Assembly: GCA_902506565.1 (NCBI GenBank)
Contig: LR732703.1
Location: 4,420,883 to 4,484,882, forward strand
Source: Burkholderiales bacterium 8X
GTDB lineage: Bacteria > Pseudomonadota > Gammaproteobacteria > Burkholderiales > Burkholderiaceae_C
Length of the DNA stretch: 64,000 nucleotides
Direction: 5' to 3'
Of this stretch, positions 18,005 to 28,724 are shown piece by piece. Under the pieces are notes generated by a model, which searched no databases, had not been told where the DNA came from, and was given only the letters and a program-made list of their open reading frames with translations. Made by a program: the position numbers and the translations under genes. Each line of letters opens with the position of its first letter. The first letter of the stretch is position 1.

Positions 18005-18895
18005 TCAACGCTCGCCGCTGACTTCGATCTCGACCCGGCGATTCGGCGCCAGGCATTCGATGAGCAGGATGCGGCTGGACGGCGCGCATTGCACCTTCGG
18101 CTCGCTCATGCCGCGCCCGAAGGTTTGCATGTTGTGCGCCGGGATGCCGCTTTGCGCCAGGTAGTCGCGGGTGCTGATCGCCCGCGCCAGCGACAGGCTC
18201 TGGTTGAAGCTCGGCGAGCCGAGCCGATCGGTGTGGCCGGTGATCTTGAGCTTGGCGGTGTCGCGTGCATCGCCGAGGCTTGCGGCCAGGCCGTCGAGTT
18301 CGCGGCGGCCCTCGTCCTGCAGGCTGTCCGTGCTCGACTTGCCGAACTTGAAGAGCGCGTCGGCCGAAAGCTCGATGCGCCGGCGCTGCGGCGGCAGCGC
18401 CTTGGCGGTCGGTGCGGCCGCCACGATCGGCAGGGCAGCCGGTCGCTCGGCGATCCGCGGCGTTGGCGGCACCACGGCCGGCTTCAGCCGATCGGCGCAG
18501 GCAGCCGGTGCCCAGTGAAAGCTCTGCGCCCGCGCGTCCTTGTCGAAGATCGCCTTGAATTGGCAGGTGACGACCCCGCCGCTCGGCTCGCGAAAGTTGA
18601 AGACATAGTCCCACTCCCGCACCGCGATGGCGCCTTCGCGGAAATGGGGTCGTCCGATCAGGTCGTAGAGCTGGTCCTTGCTGGCGCCGGCGCCGACCAG
18701 GCGCAGGTTGTCGAGGTTCGGGAAGGTGCCTTCCTTCTGCCAGGCGCTCCGGGCCACGTCCGGGAACACCACCTCGGTGGCCCGGCCGTCGTCCGAGATG
18801 CCTTTGCTCAGGCTGCTCGCACAGCCGGCGAGGACGAGGGTGGCGGCGCTCGCGAGCGCGACCGCGAGTACGCGGCATGCAGGTCTGGTTTTCAT
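18005..18895 (-). CDS. TpgA-like OmpA-family lipoprotein, partner of the adjacent trimeric autotransporter
   Basis: A 296-residue lipoprotein: signal peptide with lipobox LAGC (Cys25), an SmpA/OmlA-like region (about 35-125, with LIGRPHFREGAIAVREWDYV), a Pro/Ala linker, and a C-terminal OmpA-like peptidoglycan-binding domain (about 180-290) with KITGHTDRLGSPSFNQSLS and NRRVEIEV. This domain order is that of TpgA, the lipoprotein that binds and localises the trimeric autotransporter AtaA in Acinetobacter. It lies 46 nt downstream of the adhesin on the same strand, supporting the pairing. Confidence 0.82.
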   Translation of the reverse strand: MKTRPACRVLAVALASAATLVLAGCASSLSKGISDDGRATEVVFPDVARSAWQKEGTFPNLDNLRLVGAGASKDQLYDLIGRPHFREGAIAVREWDYVFNFREPSGGVVTCQFKAIFDKDARAQSFHWAPAACADRLKPAVVPPTPRIAERPAALPIVAAAPTAKALPPQRRRIELSADALFKFGKSSTDSLQDEGRRELDGLAASLGDARDTAKLKITGHTDRLGSPSFNQSLSLARAISTRDYLAQSGIPAHNMQTFGRGMSEPKVQCAPSSRILLIECLAPNRRVEIEVSGER

Positions 18896-18941
18896 GTTCG
18901 TCTTGATGATGGAGGGATGGGCTGCCAGGGTTGCGTCCGGC

Positions 18942-21035
18942 TTACCAATGGAATCCGGCGCCGGCAGCCAGGCCGACCTTGCCGCGCGAGTTGGCGGTGC
19001 CGCTCAGCTTGATGACCCAGCGGCCGTTGTCCGACAGCTTGGAAAGACCGACCGCCAGGGCCGCCTGGCCGTCGTAGCCCGCAACGCCGGCCGACACCAT
19101 GCTCTTGCCCGGGATGAAGGCCTGCGGCAGGTTCGCCATCGCCATCGCGCCGGCGGTGCCCGCGCTCGCGTCCTTGGCAAATTGGTCGACCTTGCTCTGG
19201 ACTTCGGCGACCAGCCGTTCCGCATGCTGGTTGGCGTTGGCGAGGCCGGTGTTCAGCTGGTTCAGGTTGACCGCATCACTGCCCTGCACGCCGGGTGCGA
19301 CGTTGGATACCGTGGTGCCGTTCGGCGCGTTGCCCTCGCCGAGCACCACGTTGCCGTGGTTGACCGAGCCGTCCGCGTTCGACGCGTACTGCACGCTCGC
19401 GGCCTGCACCGCCCGCAGCTGCCGGAGGTTGACCGCGTCGGTCGCCTCGGTGCCGCCCGCCACGTTCGTGATCTGGCGCTCGCTGCCGGCGCTGCCGACC
19501 GCGACCGCGCCGCGGGACGAGGTGATGGCCGTGTTCGAGATGGCCTCGAGCTGGCCGTTCATGCCGGTGCGGCTGGCGACGCTGCCCGAGCCGAGCGCCA
19601 CGCCGTCCTGCACGCTCACCACCGCGGCGTTGCCGACCGCCGTGCCGCGGATCGTGCCGATCGCGATCGCGTTGTCGCCGAAGGCCGCGCCGCCGCCGCC
19701 GGCCTGGGCACCCGCGCCCACCGCGACCGAGTTGGTCGCGACCGCGAGCGCCTGGCTGCCGCCGGCTTTCGAGTTGGCGCGGAAGTACTTGGTACCGCCG
19801 AGATCGATGTCGTTGACCGTGGTGCTGAGCGTGCTGACCCGGCCATCGACGATGGTGACGCGGTTGTCGACGCCGGTGACTCGGTTGTCGACGGTGGTGA
19901 CGCGGCCGTCCACAGCGGTCACCCGGCCGTCTACCGTGGTGACTCGCGCATCGACATTGGCGACATCCTGGTTGGTGGTGAACAGCTGGCTGCCGTTGAC
20001 CGCGTCGGTGCTGCCGGCAGTCAGGTCGCCCGCGGTGACCTGGGTGATCTTGGTGGTGTTCGCGCCGTTCGGATTGCCGCTCAGCGTGACCGTCGCGTGG
20101 GTATCGTCGTCGTACTGCACCGCGCGATCGGTGGCGGTCTCGAGCGCGGACTGCACGGCGAACAGCTGGCTTCCGTTGATGCCGTCGGTGCTGGAGCGGG
20201 ACACTTCGCCCGGTGCCACGAACTTGAGCTGTCGCGTCTGGCTCGGCTTTCCGAAGCTGACGACCGGGGACAGCGGGTCCGCTCCCGCGTAGCTGTAGGT
20301 GTTGCCGTTGATCACGGTATTCGGGGTGTAGACGGATTCGACCGTCCGCGCCTCGAAACCGATGGCGACTGAATCCCTCGAAGTGGCCTGTGCCCGTTGA
20401 CCGATCGCGATACCGCCGGGCGCCGTCGAAACCTGCGTATCGAAGCCGATCGCGATGCCACCGCCAGAATCTGCGGCGACGCCGCCTTCGGCAGTCGTCC
20501 CGATCGAACTGCCACCGAGCGCGATGGACGATCGGGCCAATGCCTGGCTTTGCGCGCCGATTGCCGTTGAATCGACACCGGTGGCGACCGAATTCTTTCC
20601 GATGGCCAATTGATCGCCGCTCCATGCACTCGCAATGGCGTTCGGTCCGATCGCAATCGAAGTGCCTGCGCTATCGACAGAAGTCATTGCCTGGGCGCCG
20701 GCGCCGATTGCGATATTGGTTGCATCGGTCGTCTTTGCGCAGCCGATGGCGATCGAGCCGCGCGTGGCAGTCGCTGCGCTCGCCTGGCCGGTCCCGGAAT
20801 TGAAATTGGCGCATTCCGCTGCCGATGGCGAAATGGCGGTCCCGCTTCCATCGCTGGTTCCTCCGCCGACGGCTTGCGCCCACCCGGCCCCGGAACCGAA
20901 CGCCAGCGTCAATCCGGTCAATGCCGTCGCGACCGACCCTGCGCGGGCTTTCTTGCCGCACGACTTGCCAATTTCGGAAATGGCGACCCAGGCACCCAAT
21001 GCCTCATTCCAAAGGGTGCGATACGACTTATTCAT
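18942..21035 (-). CDS. Trimeric autotransporter adhesin (YadA/Hia type)
   Basis: A 697-residue type Vc adhesin. An extended signal peptide region (MNKSYRTLWNEALGAWVA) leads to a cleavage site near Ala55. Residues about 95-230 hold YadA-head repeats (SIAIG, TAIG, SVAIG patterns). Neck/HIM motifs with DAVNGSQLF and DGINGSQLF occur near 285 and 345, a heptad coiled-coil stalk at 361-402, a second head block at 430-520, and a YadA anchor from about 595 to the terminal GAGFHW. Trimers insert in the outer membrane and mediate adhesion or autoagglutination. It forms a likely operon with the TpgA-like gene. Confidence 0.94.
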   Translation of the reverse strand: MNKSYRTLWNEALGAWVAISEIGKSCGKKARAGSVATALTGLTLAFGSGAGWAQAVGGGTSDGSGTAISPSAAECANFNSGTGQASAATATRGSIAIGCAKTTDATNIAIGAGAQAMTSVDSAGTSIAIGPNAIASAWSGDQLAIGKNSVATGVDSTAIGAQSQALARSSIALGGSSIGTTAEGGVAADSGGGIAIGFDTQVSTAPGGIAIGQRAQATSRDSVAIGFEARTVESVYTPNTVINGNTYSYAGADPLSPVVSFGKPSQTRQLKFVAPGEVSRSSTDGINGSQLFAVQSALETATDRAVQYDDDTHATVTLSGNPNGANTTKITQVTAGDLTAGSTDAVNGSQLFTTNQDVANVDARVTTVDGRVTAVDGRVTTVDNRVTGVDNRVTIVDGRVSTLSTTVNDIDLGGTKYFRANSKAGGSQALAVATNSVAVGAGAQAGGGGAAFGDNAIAIGTIRGTAVGNAAVVSVQDGVALGSGSVASRTGMNGQLEAISNTAITSSRGAVAVGSAGSERQITNVAGGTEATDAVNLRQLRAVQAASVQYASNADGSVNHGNVVLGEGNAPNGTTVSNVAPGVQGSDAVNLNQLNTGLANANQHAERLVAEVQSKVDQFAKDASAGTAGAMAMANLPQAFIPGKSMVSAGVAGYDGQAALAVGLSKLSDNGRWVIKLSGTANSRGKVGLAAGAGFHW
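19830..19955 (-). repeat. Six 21-bp repeats encoding the adhesin coiled-coil stalk
   Basis: Codons for residues 361-402 form six heptads of VD(A/G/N)RV(T/S)x. The DNA units are related at the nucleotide level, so slippage could add or remove whole heptads without a frameshift and change stalk length. Confidence 0.8.
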
Positions 21036-21343
21036 GCTAATTCAATCCTTGGTGACAGCGCGATGAGCTCGAAACTAAGAGATGCGCGCGCCGTACGCAA
21101 ACTCTTGTATTAACTCTTAAGGTTGCGGATGGTGCCGAGCGATGAACTGCGCTCGATTGGCACGCAAGAATTCGTCAGCATTGGACGGTTCTAGAACCGC
21201 GAACTTGCGACTTACATCACGGGCCGGGGAGTGAATGCCCGAAGCACGAAATGAAACCCGAACGACGGCCTCGGGAAATCGGTCGAATCGTCGAGTTAGT
21301 TCAAAAGAACTACTGCAATGCACGTTGGACGTTAAGGGGCGCC

Positions 21344-21360
21344 GAATTGCGGCAATTCGT
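21344..21360. promoter_or_regulatory. 17-bp perfect inverted repeat upstream of the adhesin gene
   Basis: CGAATTGC and GCAATTCG flank a single G, about 310 bp upstream of the adhesin start. Symmetry fits a dimeric regulator site; no binding protein can be named. Confidence 0.35.
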
Positions 21361-21521
21361 CAGATTTGCGCGTGAATTCCAGCGCAAAAATTGCGCCGTT
21401 GTCACACAACAAGAAGCGCAACGGGGTGAGTCCGATGCCACGCATCGCGAAAATCGCCCGACGAGAGAGGCGCAGGCCCGACAGCAAAGCGGCCTGTGAA
21501 AAAAATCAAGCAAAAGAGGCC

Positions 21522-21547
21522 GGCGCCGTTCCGATCGGAACGGCGCC
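21522..21547 (-). terminator. Rho-independent terminator for the 21582-22004 gene
   Basis: A perfect 26-nt palindrome (GGCGCCGTTCCGA and its complement) begins 34 nt after the stop codon of the leftward gene. Read on the minus strand it is followed by TCTTTTGCTTGATTTTTTT, a T-rich tract. The T-tract is interrupted, so efficiency is uncertain. Confidence 0.6.
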
Positions 21548-21581
21548 TTGTGCCGCAGGCGTTGCGCCTGGGCTCCCAGCA

Positions 21582-22004
21582 TCAAAACCTGAAATCTGCG
21601 GTCTTGGACCCGCCTCCGACCGACACCTTCTGCTGCTTCGTCACGCCTTCCGACATCGCTTCGACCGTGTATTGCCCGGCAGGCAAATCGACGAGGCACA
21701 CCGGGCCGGACGCCTTCAATGCCATCGCCGGACGGCCGTCCGAGCCCTTGATCGAAACCGCGACCTCTGCCAGATAGGCCCCATCGGCCCGTGCAAACAG
21801 GAGGGCCAGCGGATGGTCTTTCATGGCGGCCCGCATGGCGGTCGACTCGTCCGAGCCGATGCCGCCGCAGACGTACTGCCCGGCACCCTGCTTGACCATG
21901 GCAGGCATGCTCGACGGCTGCGCCTCGGCCGCCACGGTTGCAAACAGGCCGATGGCCGCCAGTGCGGCTGCTCGCCATGTCGTCGCCAGTTGGTTGTGGT
22001 TCAT
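21582..22004 (-). CDS. Small secreted protein of unknown function
   Basis: A 140-residue protein. The N-terminus MNHNQLATTWRAAALAAIGL is a signal peptide with a likely AEA cleavage near residue 28. The mature part begins with a Cys-containing segment (YVCGGIGSDE), and its end (VCLVDLPAGQYTVEAMSEG) looks like a carboxypeptidase-regulatory-like beta-sandwich strand. It is probably periplasmic. An in-frame ATG three codons upstream (22013) is possible. Nothing links it to glcF, 87 nt upstream. Confidence 0.65.
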   Translation of the reverse strand: MNHNQLATTWRAAALAAIGLFATVAAEAQPSSMPAMVKQGAGQYVCGGIGSDESTAMRAAMKDHPLALLFARADGAYLAEVAVSIKGSDGRPAMALKASGPVCLVDLPAGQYTVEAMSEGVTKQQKVSVGGGSKTADFRF

Positions 22005-22090
22005 TCTCAGCATCCGGTTGTTGAAACCGGATCAGCTTGGCTGCTTCGAGCTACAAGCCCGGTCGGACCACGGCGCTCGCCGCTGTGCGA

Positions 22091-23320
22091 TCAATCCGCC
22101 GAAATCGCCTCGTCGAGCAGTTCGACCCAGTGGCGCACCGGCAGGTCGCTGCCGCTTTGCAGGTGCGTGATGCAGCCGATGTTGGCGGACACGATGGCGG
22201 TGGGCTGCAATCGGTCAAGATGCCCGAGCTTCCGGTCGCGCAGCGAATAGGCGATGTCCGGCTGCAGCACCGAATAGGTACCAGCCGAACCGCAGCACAG
22301 ATGTGCCTCGTTCATGGCGACCCGCACGTCGAAGCCGAGGGCGCGCAGGTGGGTCTCGACCCCGCCCCGCAGTTTCTGGCCGTGCTGCAGCGTGCAGGGC
22401 GGGTGGTAGGCGATCACGCCACTTGGCGGCTTGGCGCGGGCCTTGAGCGCGGGTACCAACTCCGGCAGCAATTCGCTCAGGTCGCGCGTCAGCTCGCTGA
22501 CGCGCGCGGCCTTTTCGGCGTAGGCGGCGTCGTCCTTGAGCAGGTGGCCGTATTCGCGAACCGTCACGCCGCAGCCGGAGGCGTTCATCACCAGCGCCTC
22601 GACCGAGCCGGACTCGATCGAAGGCCACCAGGCGTCGATGTTGGCGCGCATCTGGGCCCGCCCGCCTGCCTGGTCGTTCAGGTGATAGCGCACCGCGCCG
22701 CAGCAGCCGGCCTCGGGCGCGACGATGGTCTGGATGCCGGCCGCGTCGAGCACCCGTGCGGTCGCGTGGTTGATGTTGGGCGCCATCGACGGCTGCACGC
22801 AGCCAGCGAGCATCAGCATCTTGCGTGCGTGCTGCCGATGCGGACGCTTGCCCGAAGGCCGCGCCACCGGCACCTTGGCCTTGAGGCTGGCCGGGAGCAG
22901 CCCGCGAACCGCCTGCCCGATCTTCATCGCGGGGGCGAAAAGCGGCGAGGGCAGTCCTTCCTTCAAGGTCCAGCGCAGGGCCGCATCGAGCGGCGGGCGC
23001 GGCACTTTCTCGTCGACGATGCGGCGCCCGATGTCGACCAGGTGGCCGTACTGCACACCGCTCGGGCAGGTGGTCTCGCAATTGCGGCAGGTCAGGCAGC
23101 GATCGAGATGCAGCTGGGTGCTGCGGGTCGGCGTCTCGCCTTCGAGCACCTGCTTGATCAGGTAGATGCGGCCGCGCGGGCCGTCGAGTTCGTCGCCGAG
23201 CAGCTGGTAGGTCGGGCAGGTCGCGGTGCAGAAGCCGCAATGCACGCACTTGCGCAGGATGGCTTCGGCCTCTCGGCCTTCGGCGGTGTCGCGGAATTCG
23301 GGAGCGAGTTCGGTCTGCAT
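22091..23320 (-). CDS. glcF: Glycolate oxidase iron-sulfur subunit GlcF
   Basis: A 409-residue protein with two 4Fe-4S motifs near the N-terminus, CVHCGFCTATCP and CLTCRNCETTCP, and two C-terminal cysteine-rich CCG domains (EAGCCGAVRYH and LCCGSAGTYS). GlcF passes electrons from the FAD subunits of glycolate dehydrogenase to the respiratory chain. It begins six bases after glcE. The catalytic GlcD partner is not adjacent. Confidence 0.94.
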   Translation of the reverse strand: MQTELAPEFRDTAEGREAEAILRKCVHCGFCTATCPTYQLLGDELDGPRGRIYLIKQVLEGETPTRSTQLHLDRCLTCRNCETTCPSGVQYGHLVDIGRRIVDEKVPRPPLDAALRWTLKEGLPSPLFAPAMKIGQAVRGLLPASLKAKVPVARPSGKRPHRQHARKMLMLAGCVQPSMAPNINHATARVLDAAGIQTIVAPEAGCCGAVRYHLNDQAGGRAQMRANIDAWWPSIESGSVEALVMNASGCGVTVREYGHLLKDDAAYAEKAARVSELTRDLSELLPELVPALKARAKPPSGVIAYHPPCTLQHGQKLRGGVETHLRALGFDVRVAMNEAHLCCGSAGTYSVLQPDIAYSLRDRKLGHLDRLQPTAIVSANIGCITHLQSGSDLPVRHWVELLDEAISAD

Positions 23321-23326
23321 GGTTCT

Positions 23327-24484
23327 CTATGAGGCCTCGAGGAGCCGGCCGCGATCGAAGATGCCGTCGGGATCGAACTCGCGGGCCAGCGCCTCGTGGA
23401 TGCGGCGGATGGGCGGGCTGAGCGCATCGAAGCGCGAGATTTCTCGAGGCAGCGCGGGCGGCGCCACGAAGAGGGTGGCGTGGCCGCCGACCTTTTGGGC
23501 AGCCGTCCGCATCGAGTCGGCCTCGTCGGCTGGCGCCCAGGCCCAGCGTTGGCCGCCGTGCCACTCGACGAGCGGCGAGGTGCCCGCAGCGAGCACCGGC
23601 GCGGTCTGCGGCACCGAGAGCCGCCAGAGGCAAAGAGCGTGCGATCGATCGAAGGCCCAGCGCATGTCGCGCAGCTGGTCCCAGAAGGCCCGCGCGACCG
23701 CTTCGTCCACGCGCTCGCCGCCCAGGTGACTGCAAGCCGCCGAAACCGCGGCGACGGCTCCGCGCAGCCGCAGCCACAGCACGCCGCCGTCGCTGGCCGA
23801 GCCCCCGCGCGGTGGCGCAAGGTCTCGCGCCGAGCCGGCAGGCTCGAAACCGCCAGCGCCATCGGCAACCCAGCAGCTCGCATTCAGCGGCAGCGGCTGC
23901 CCGCCCCAGCCGTTCAGCAGCCGAAGCGCGTCGTCCTGGCTGCATTCGAAGCGCAGCGTGGCCTCGGCCGGGGCGATCGGCAGCACCTTCAGGCTGACCT
24001 CGGCGATCACGCCGAGGACGCCCATCGAGCCGGCGAGCAAACGGGAAACGTCGTAGCCGGCAACATTCTTCATGACCTGTCCGCCGAACCCGAGCCGTTC
24101 GCCGCGACCGTTGACGAGCGTCGCGCCGAGCACATAGTCGCGCACCGCACCGACGCTGGCCCGGGCCGGACCGCTGAGCCCTGCCGCCACCATTCCGCCG
24201 ACCGTGCCGCCGGCGGCAAAACGCGGCGCCTCGAAGGCCAGGCACTGGCCGCTGGCTGCGAGCAACGCCTCGAGTTCGACCAGCGGCGTCCCGGCGCGCA
24301 CCGTCACGACGAGTTCGCTCGGCTCGTAGCTGCTGACGCCCTGCAGCCCGGCGGTGGAAAGGATTTCGCCTGTTGGCGGCTCGCCGTAGAAGTCCTTGGT
24401 GCCGCCGCCTCGGATGCGAAGCGGCAGGCGGTCGGCGGCAGCGGCTCGGATGCAGTCGGCGACCTGGCGAAAAGCGGAATCCAT
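23327..24484 (-). CDS. glcE: Glycolate oxidase FAD-binding subunit GlcE
   Basis: A 385-residue FAD-linked oxidase-type protein starting MDSAFRQVADCIRAAA. It has RIRGGGTKDFYG, the PP-loop-type FAD site APRFAAGGTVGGMVAAGLSG and VMKNVAGYDVSRLLAGS, typical of GlcE. The open frame runs upstream to 24817 but is non-conserved there. It is divergent from glgX. Usual operons are glcD-glcE-glcF; glcD is absent from this locus. Confidence 0.92.
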   Translation of the reverse strand: MDSAFRQVADCIRAAAADRLPLRIRGGGTKDFYGEPPTGEILSTAGLQGVSSYEPSELVVTVRAGTPLVELEALLAASGQCLAFEAPRFAAGGTVGGMVAAGLSGPARASVGAVRDYVLGATLVNGRGERLGFGGQVMKNVAGYDVSRLLAGSMGVLGVIAEVSLKVLPIAPAEATLRFECSQDDALRLLNGWGGQPLPLNASCWVADGAGGFEPAGSARDLAPPRGGSASDGGVLWLRLRGAVAAVSAACSHLGGERVDEAVARAFWDQLRDMRWAFDRSHALCLWRLSVPQTAPVLAAGTSPLVEWHGGQRWAWAPADEADSMRTAAQKVGGHATLFVAPPALPREISRFDALSPPIRRIHEALAREFDPDGIFDRGRLLEAS

Positions 24485-24674
24485 TGGGCCGATCGTACCG
24501 GCTGCACGTCGGCTGCCGGCGCGGGTTTTCATTGGCCGCCGTCCGCTGGAAGACCGGGCACCCCCTTGGCTGAGCATTGCGCCTACGTCCGGGCGCGGAA
24601 CTTGGATGCCGCCCGAAGCCGACCGTGACGAAACAATGGTTTCCCCGCCTGCGCGTCTTACAACCTTCGAATCC

Positions 24675-26856
<2,182 letters not shown>

Positions 26857-26879
<23 letters not shown>

Positions 26880-27063
26880 GTGCCGGCTTGCGCTCGTAGA
26901 GAGGCTGCAACCAATGTGTCGCGGCCTGTCTCGGCGGGAGCCTGCGCAGCTGCTCGTCGCGCCATAGATCCGCTGCCACTTCGTCCAGCTGCTCGGGCGC
27001 GACGGTGCGCCAATGCCGCTGGAGCTGGTGCGCGCAAATTGAAATCCAATCGTCTTGTTCCAT
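26857..27063 (-). CDS. Small protein of unknown function, possibly LexA-controlled
   Basis: A 68-residue acidic, Trp-rich protein starting MEQDDWISICAHQLQRHWRT. It starts 20 bases after a LexA-type box in its own direction, so it is a candidate SOS gene. Good codon bias and a compact helical look (DLWRDEQLRRLPPRQAA) support it being real. It overlaps the glgX 3' end by 23 bases. I do not recognise the family. Confidence 0.6.
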
Positions 27064-27083
27064 GTCGCCAGCATACCCAGAAG

Positions 27084-27099
27084 CTGTATATTCGTACAG
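27084..27099. promoter_or_regulatory. LexA-type SOS box
   Basis: CTGTATATTCGTACAG fits the CTGT-N8-ACAG consensus of LexA boxes in beta- and gammaproteobacteria, with the AT-rich centre expected. It lies between two divergent small genes. Binding is inferred from the consensus only. Confidence 0.65.
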
Positions 27100-27110
27100 T
27101 GTTTGCAATT

Positions 27111-27524
27111 GTGTATCGCTGTCGAAAAGAAGGACGCCTGCTGGACCGGCAGAGCATCCAGGCCGACCCGGTCCGGGGCGACCTGCAGGTGCACCGGAAG
27201 GGCATGAAGCGGGTCGCCGTGCTGCTCGGGGCCGATGGCGAGCGCTACATGCTGCCCCTGCTCGACAAGGTCAAGCTGCTCGCCATGAACGAGCGCGGCG
27301 TGCTGCTGTCCGGCAACGAACTGCATCCGCCGCGCGGCGCGAAGGGCAGCGGCCCGATGTACCCGCAGACCTGGTGGTGCGTGCTGCGTGGTGCGGTGGA
27401 TCGGGATGCCGATCCGGCCCGGGCCCGGGCCCGCGAGCAGGAGCGTCTGGCCCAGCAGTTCGGTGCCTCGATGGCGAGCCACCCGGCCCGGCGCGGCAAG
27501 TTCAGCCCGGTCGAGAACTCGTAG
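27111..27524 (+). CDS. Unknown protein to the right of the LexA-type box
   Basis: About 137 residues from a GTG at 27111, or 106 from the ATG at 27204, which has a GGAAGGG ribosome-binding sequence. A GTG at 27099 would fall inside the box. Both halves look protein-like (GRLLDRQSIQADPVRGDLQV, then MLPLLDKVKLLAMNERGVLL), and residues after 90 contain PMYPQTWWCVLRG. The C-terminus is basic. No known family recognised. Start and function are uncertain. Confidence 0.6.
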   Translation: MYRCRKEGRLLDRQSIQADPVRGDLQVHRKGMKRVAVLLGADGERYMLPLLDKVKLLAMNERGVLLSGNELHPPRGAKGSGPMYPQTWWCVLRGAVDRDADPARARAREQERLAQQFGASMASHPARRGKFSPVENS

Positions 27525-27580
27525 CGCTCGCGGGCTGCGGCAGAGCTCGCCGCCGTCTTCGTGCGGGGTAGAGTCGGCGA

Positions 27581-28660
27581 ATGAGTCAACGCGCCCCCAT
27601 CCGCCCGCGCGACCGGCACGACTTCGATACCGTCATCGATGCACGCTCGCCGTCCGAATTCGCGCTCGACCACATTCCGGGCGCCATCAACTGCCCGGTG
27701 CTCGACGACGAGGAGCGCCGCATCGTCGGCACGCTCTACAAGCAGACCGGTGCCTTCGAGGCCCGACGGGTCGGCGGCGCGATGGTCGCCGCCAACCTGG
27801 CGCGGCACCTGCGCGAACGCTTCGCCGACCGCCCGGCCCAATGGAAGCCGCTGGTCTATTGCTGGCGCGGCGGGCTGCGCAGCGGCTCGATGGTCAATTG
27901 GCTGCGGCTGGTCGGCTGGGATGCGCAGCAGCTCGCCGGCGGCTACAAGAGCTTCAGGCACGAGGTGGTCGCGCTGATCGACCGCCTGAGCCCCACGCTC
28001 GACCTGCGCGTCGTCTGCGGCGCCACCGGCAGCGCCAAGACCCGGGTGCTGCAGGCGCTCGCGATGCGCGGCGAGCAGGTGCTCGACCTGGAGCATTTCG
28101 CGAGCCACAAGGGTTCGCTGCTCGGCGCCATTCCGGATGTGCCGCAGCCTTCGCAAAAGCGCTTCGAGACCCAGATCGCGCACGTGCTCGAACATCTCGA
28201 TGCGAAGCGCCCGCTCTATGTCGAAGGCGAGAGTGCGCGGATCGGCCGCCTGTCGCTGCCGCTCGCGTTGCTGGCCCGCATGCGCGAGGGCCGCTGCATC
28301 GAGATCGAGGCGAGCTCCGATGCGCGCCTCGCCTACCTGCTGCGCGACTACGCCTACCTCGGCGACGACACCGAGGCGCTCGCCAAGCAGCTCGGCCTGC
28401 TCAAGGAGCTGCAGGGCAAGGAGATCGTGCAGCGCTGGCAGTCATGGGCCCACGAAGGCTCGCTGCCGCCGCTCTTCGCCGAACTGATGGCCTTGCACTA
28501 CGACCCGCACTACCAGCGCTCGCAGGAGCGGCACTTCAGCCGCTGGGCGGAACGGCTGCGCATCGAGACGGGCGACTTGTCGGATGCAGGCATCGACCGG
28601 TTGGCCGATGCGTTGATCGAACTCGAACGCACGCAAGTCGCGGCGGCGTCCAGCGTCTAG
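27581..28660 (+). CDS. selU: tRNA 2-selenouridine synthase
   Basis: A 359-residue protein (SelU/MnmH). An N-terminal rhodanese domain carries the active Cys94 in VYCWRGGLRSGS; a C-terminal P-loop domain has GATGSAKT at 147-154. It exchanges sulfur for selenium at the wobble uridine of certain tRNAs, via a geranylated intermediate, using selenophosphate. Its presence implies selenophosphate synthetase (selD) elsewhere. Length is typical (about 360). The stop codon touches a tandem repeat. Confidence 0.93.
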   Translation: MSQRAPIRPRDRHDFDTVIDARSPSEFALDHIPGAINCPVLDDEERRIVGTLYKQTGAFEARRVGGAMVAANLARHLRERFADRPAQWKPLVYCWRGGLRSGSMVNWLRLVGWDAQQLAGGYKSFRHEVVALIDRLSPTLDLRVVCGATGSAKTRVLQALAMRGEQVLDLEHFASHKGSLLGAIPDVPQPSQKRFETQIAHVLEHLDAKRPLYVEGESARIGRLSLPLALLARMREGRCIEIEASSDARLAYLLRDYAYLGDDTEALAKQLGLLKELQGKEIVQRWQSWAHEGSLPPLFAELMALHYDPHYQRSQERHFSRWAERLRIETGDLSDAGIDRLADALIELERTQVAAASSV

Positions 28661-28685
28661 GGCCCAGGGCCCAGGGTCCAGGGCC
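28660..28685. repeat. 7-bp tandem repeat at the selU stop codon
   Basis: Units GGGCCCA, GGGCCCA, GGGTCCA and GGGCC run from the last base of the selU stop codon. It is GC-rich and self-complementary within units. Confidence 0.6.
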
Positions 28686-28724
28686 GCGAGGCGCGTGCCC
28701 GCGCATGCGCCGATGTCCTCGGCC

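Larger units (their letters stand above)
21036..21581. other. 546-bp non-coding region upstream of the adhesin
   Basis: Lower in GC than its surroundings, with no convincing gene; short open frames (for example 21251-21499) lack coding bias. It contains two small inverted repeats: TAGTTC-AAAA-GAACTA at 21297-21312 and CGAATTGC-G-GCAATTCG at 21344-21360, plus a terminator-like palindrome at 21522-21547. It probably carries the adhesin promoter and its control sites. Confidence 0.5.

Noticed and set aside
21251-21499. 82-residue frame in the adhesin upstream region
   Set aside because: No ribosome-binding sequence, no codon bias, charged low-complexity sequence.
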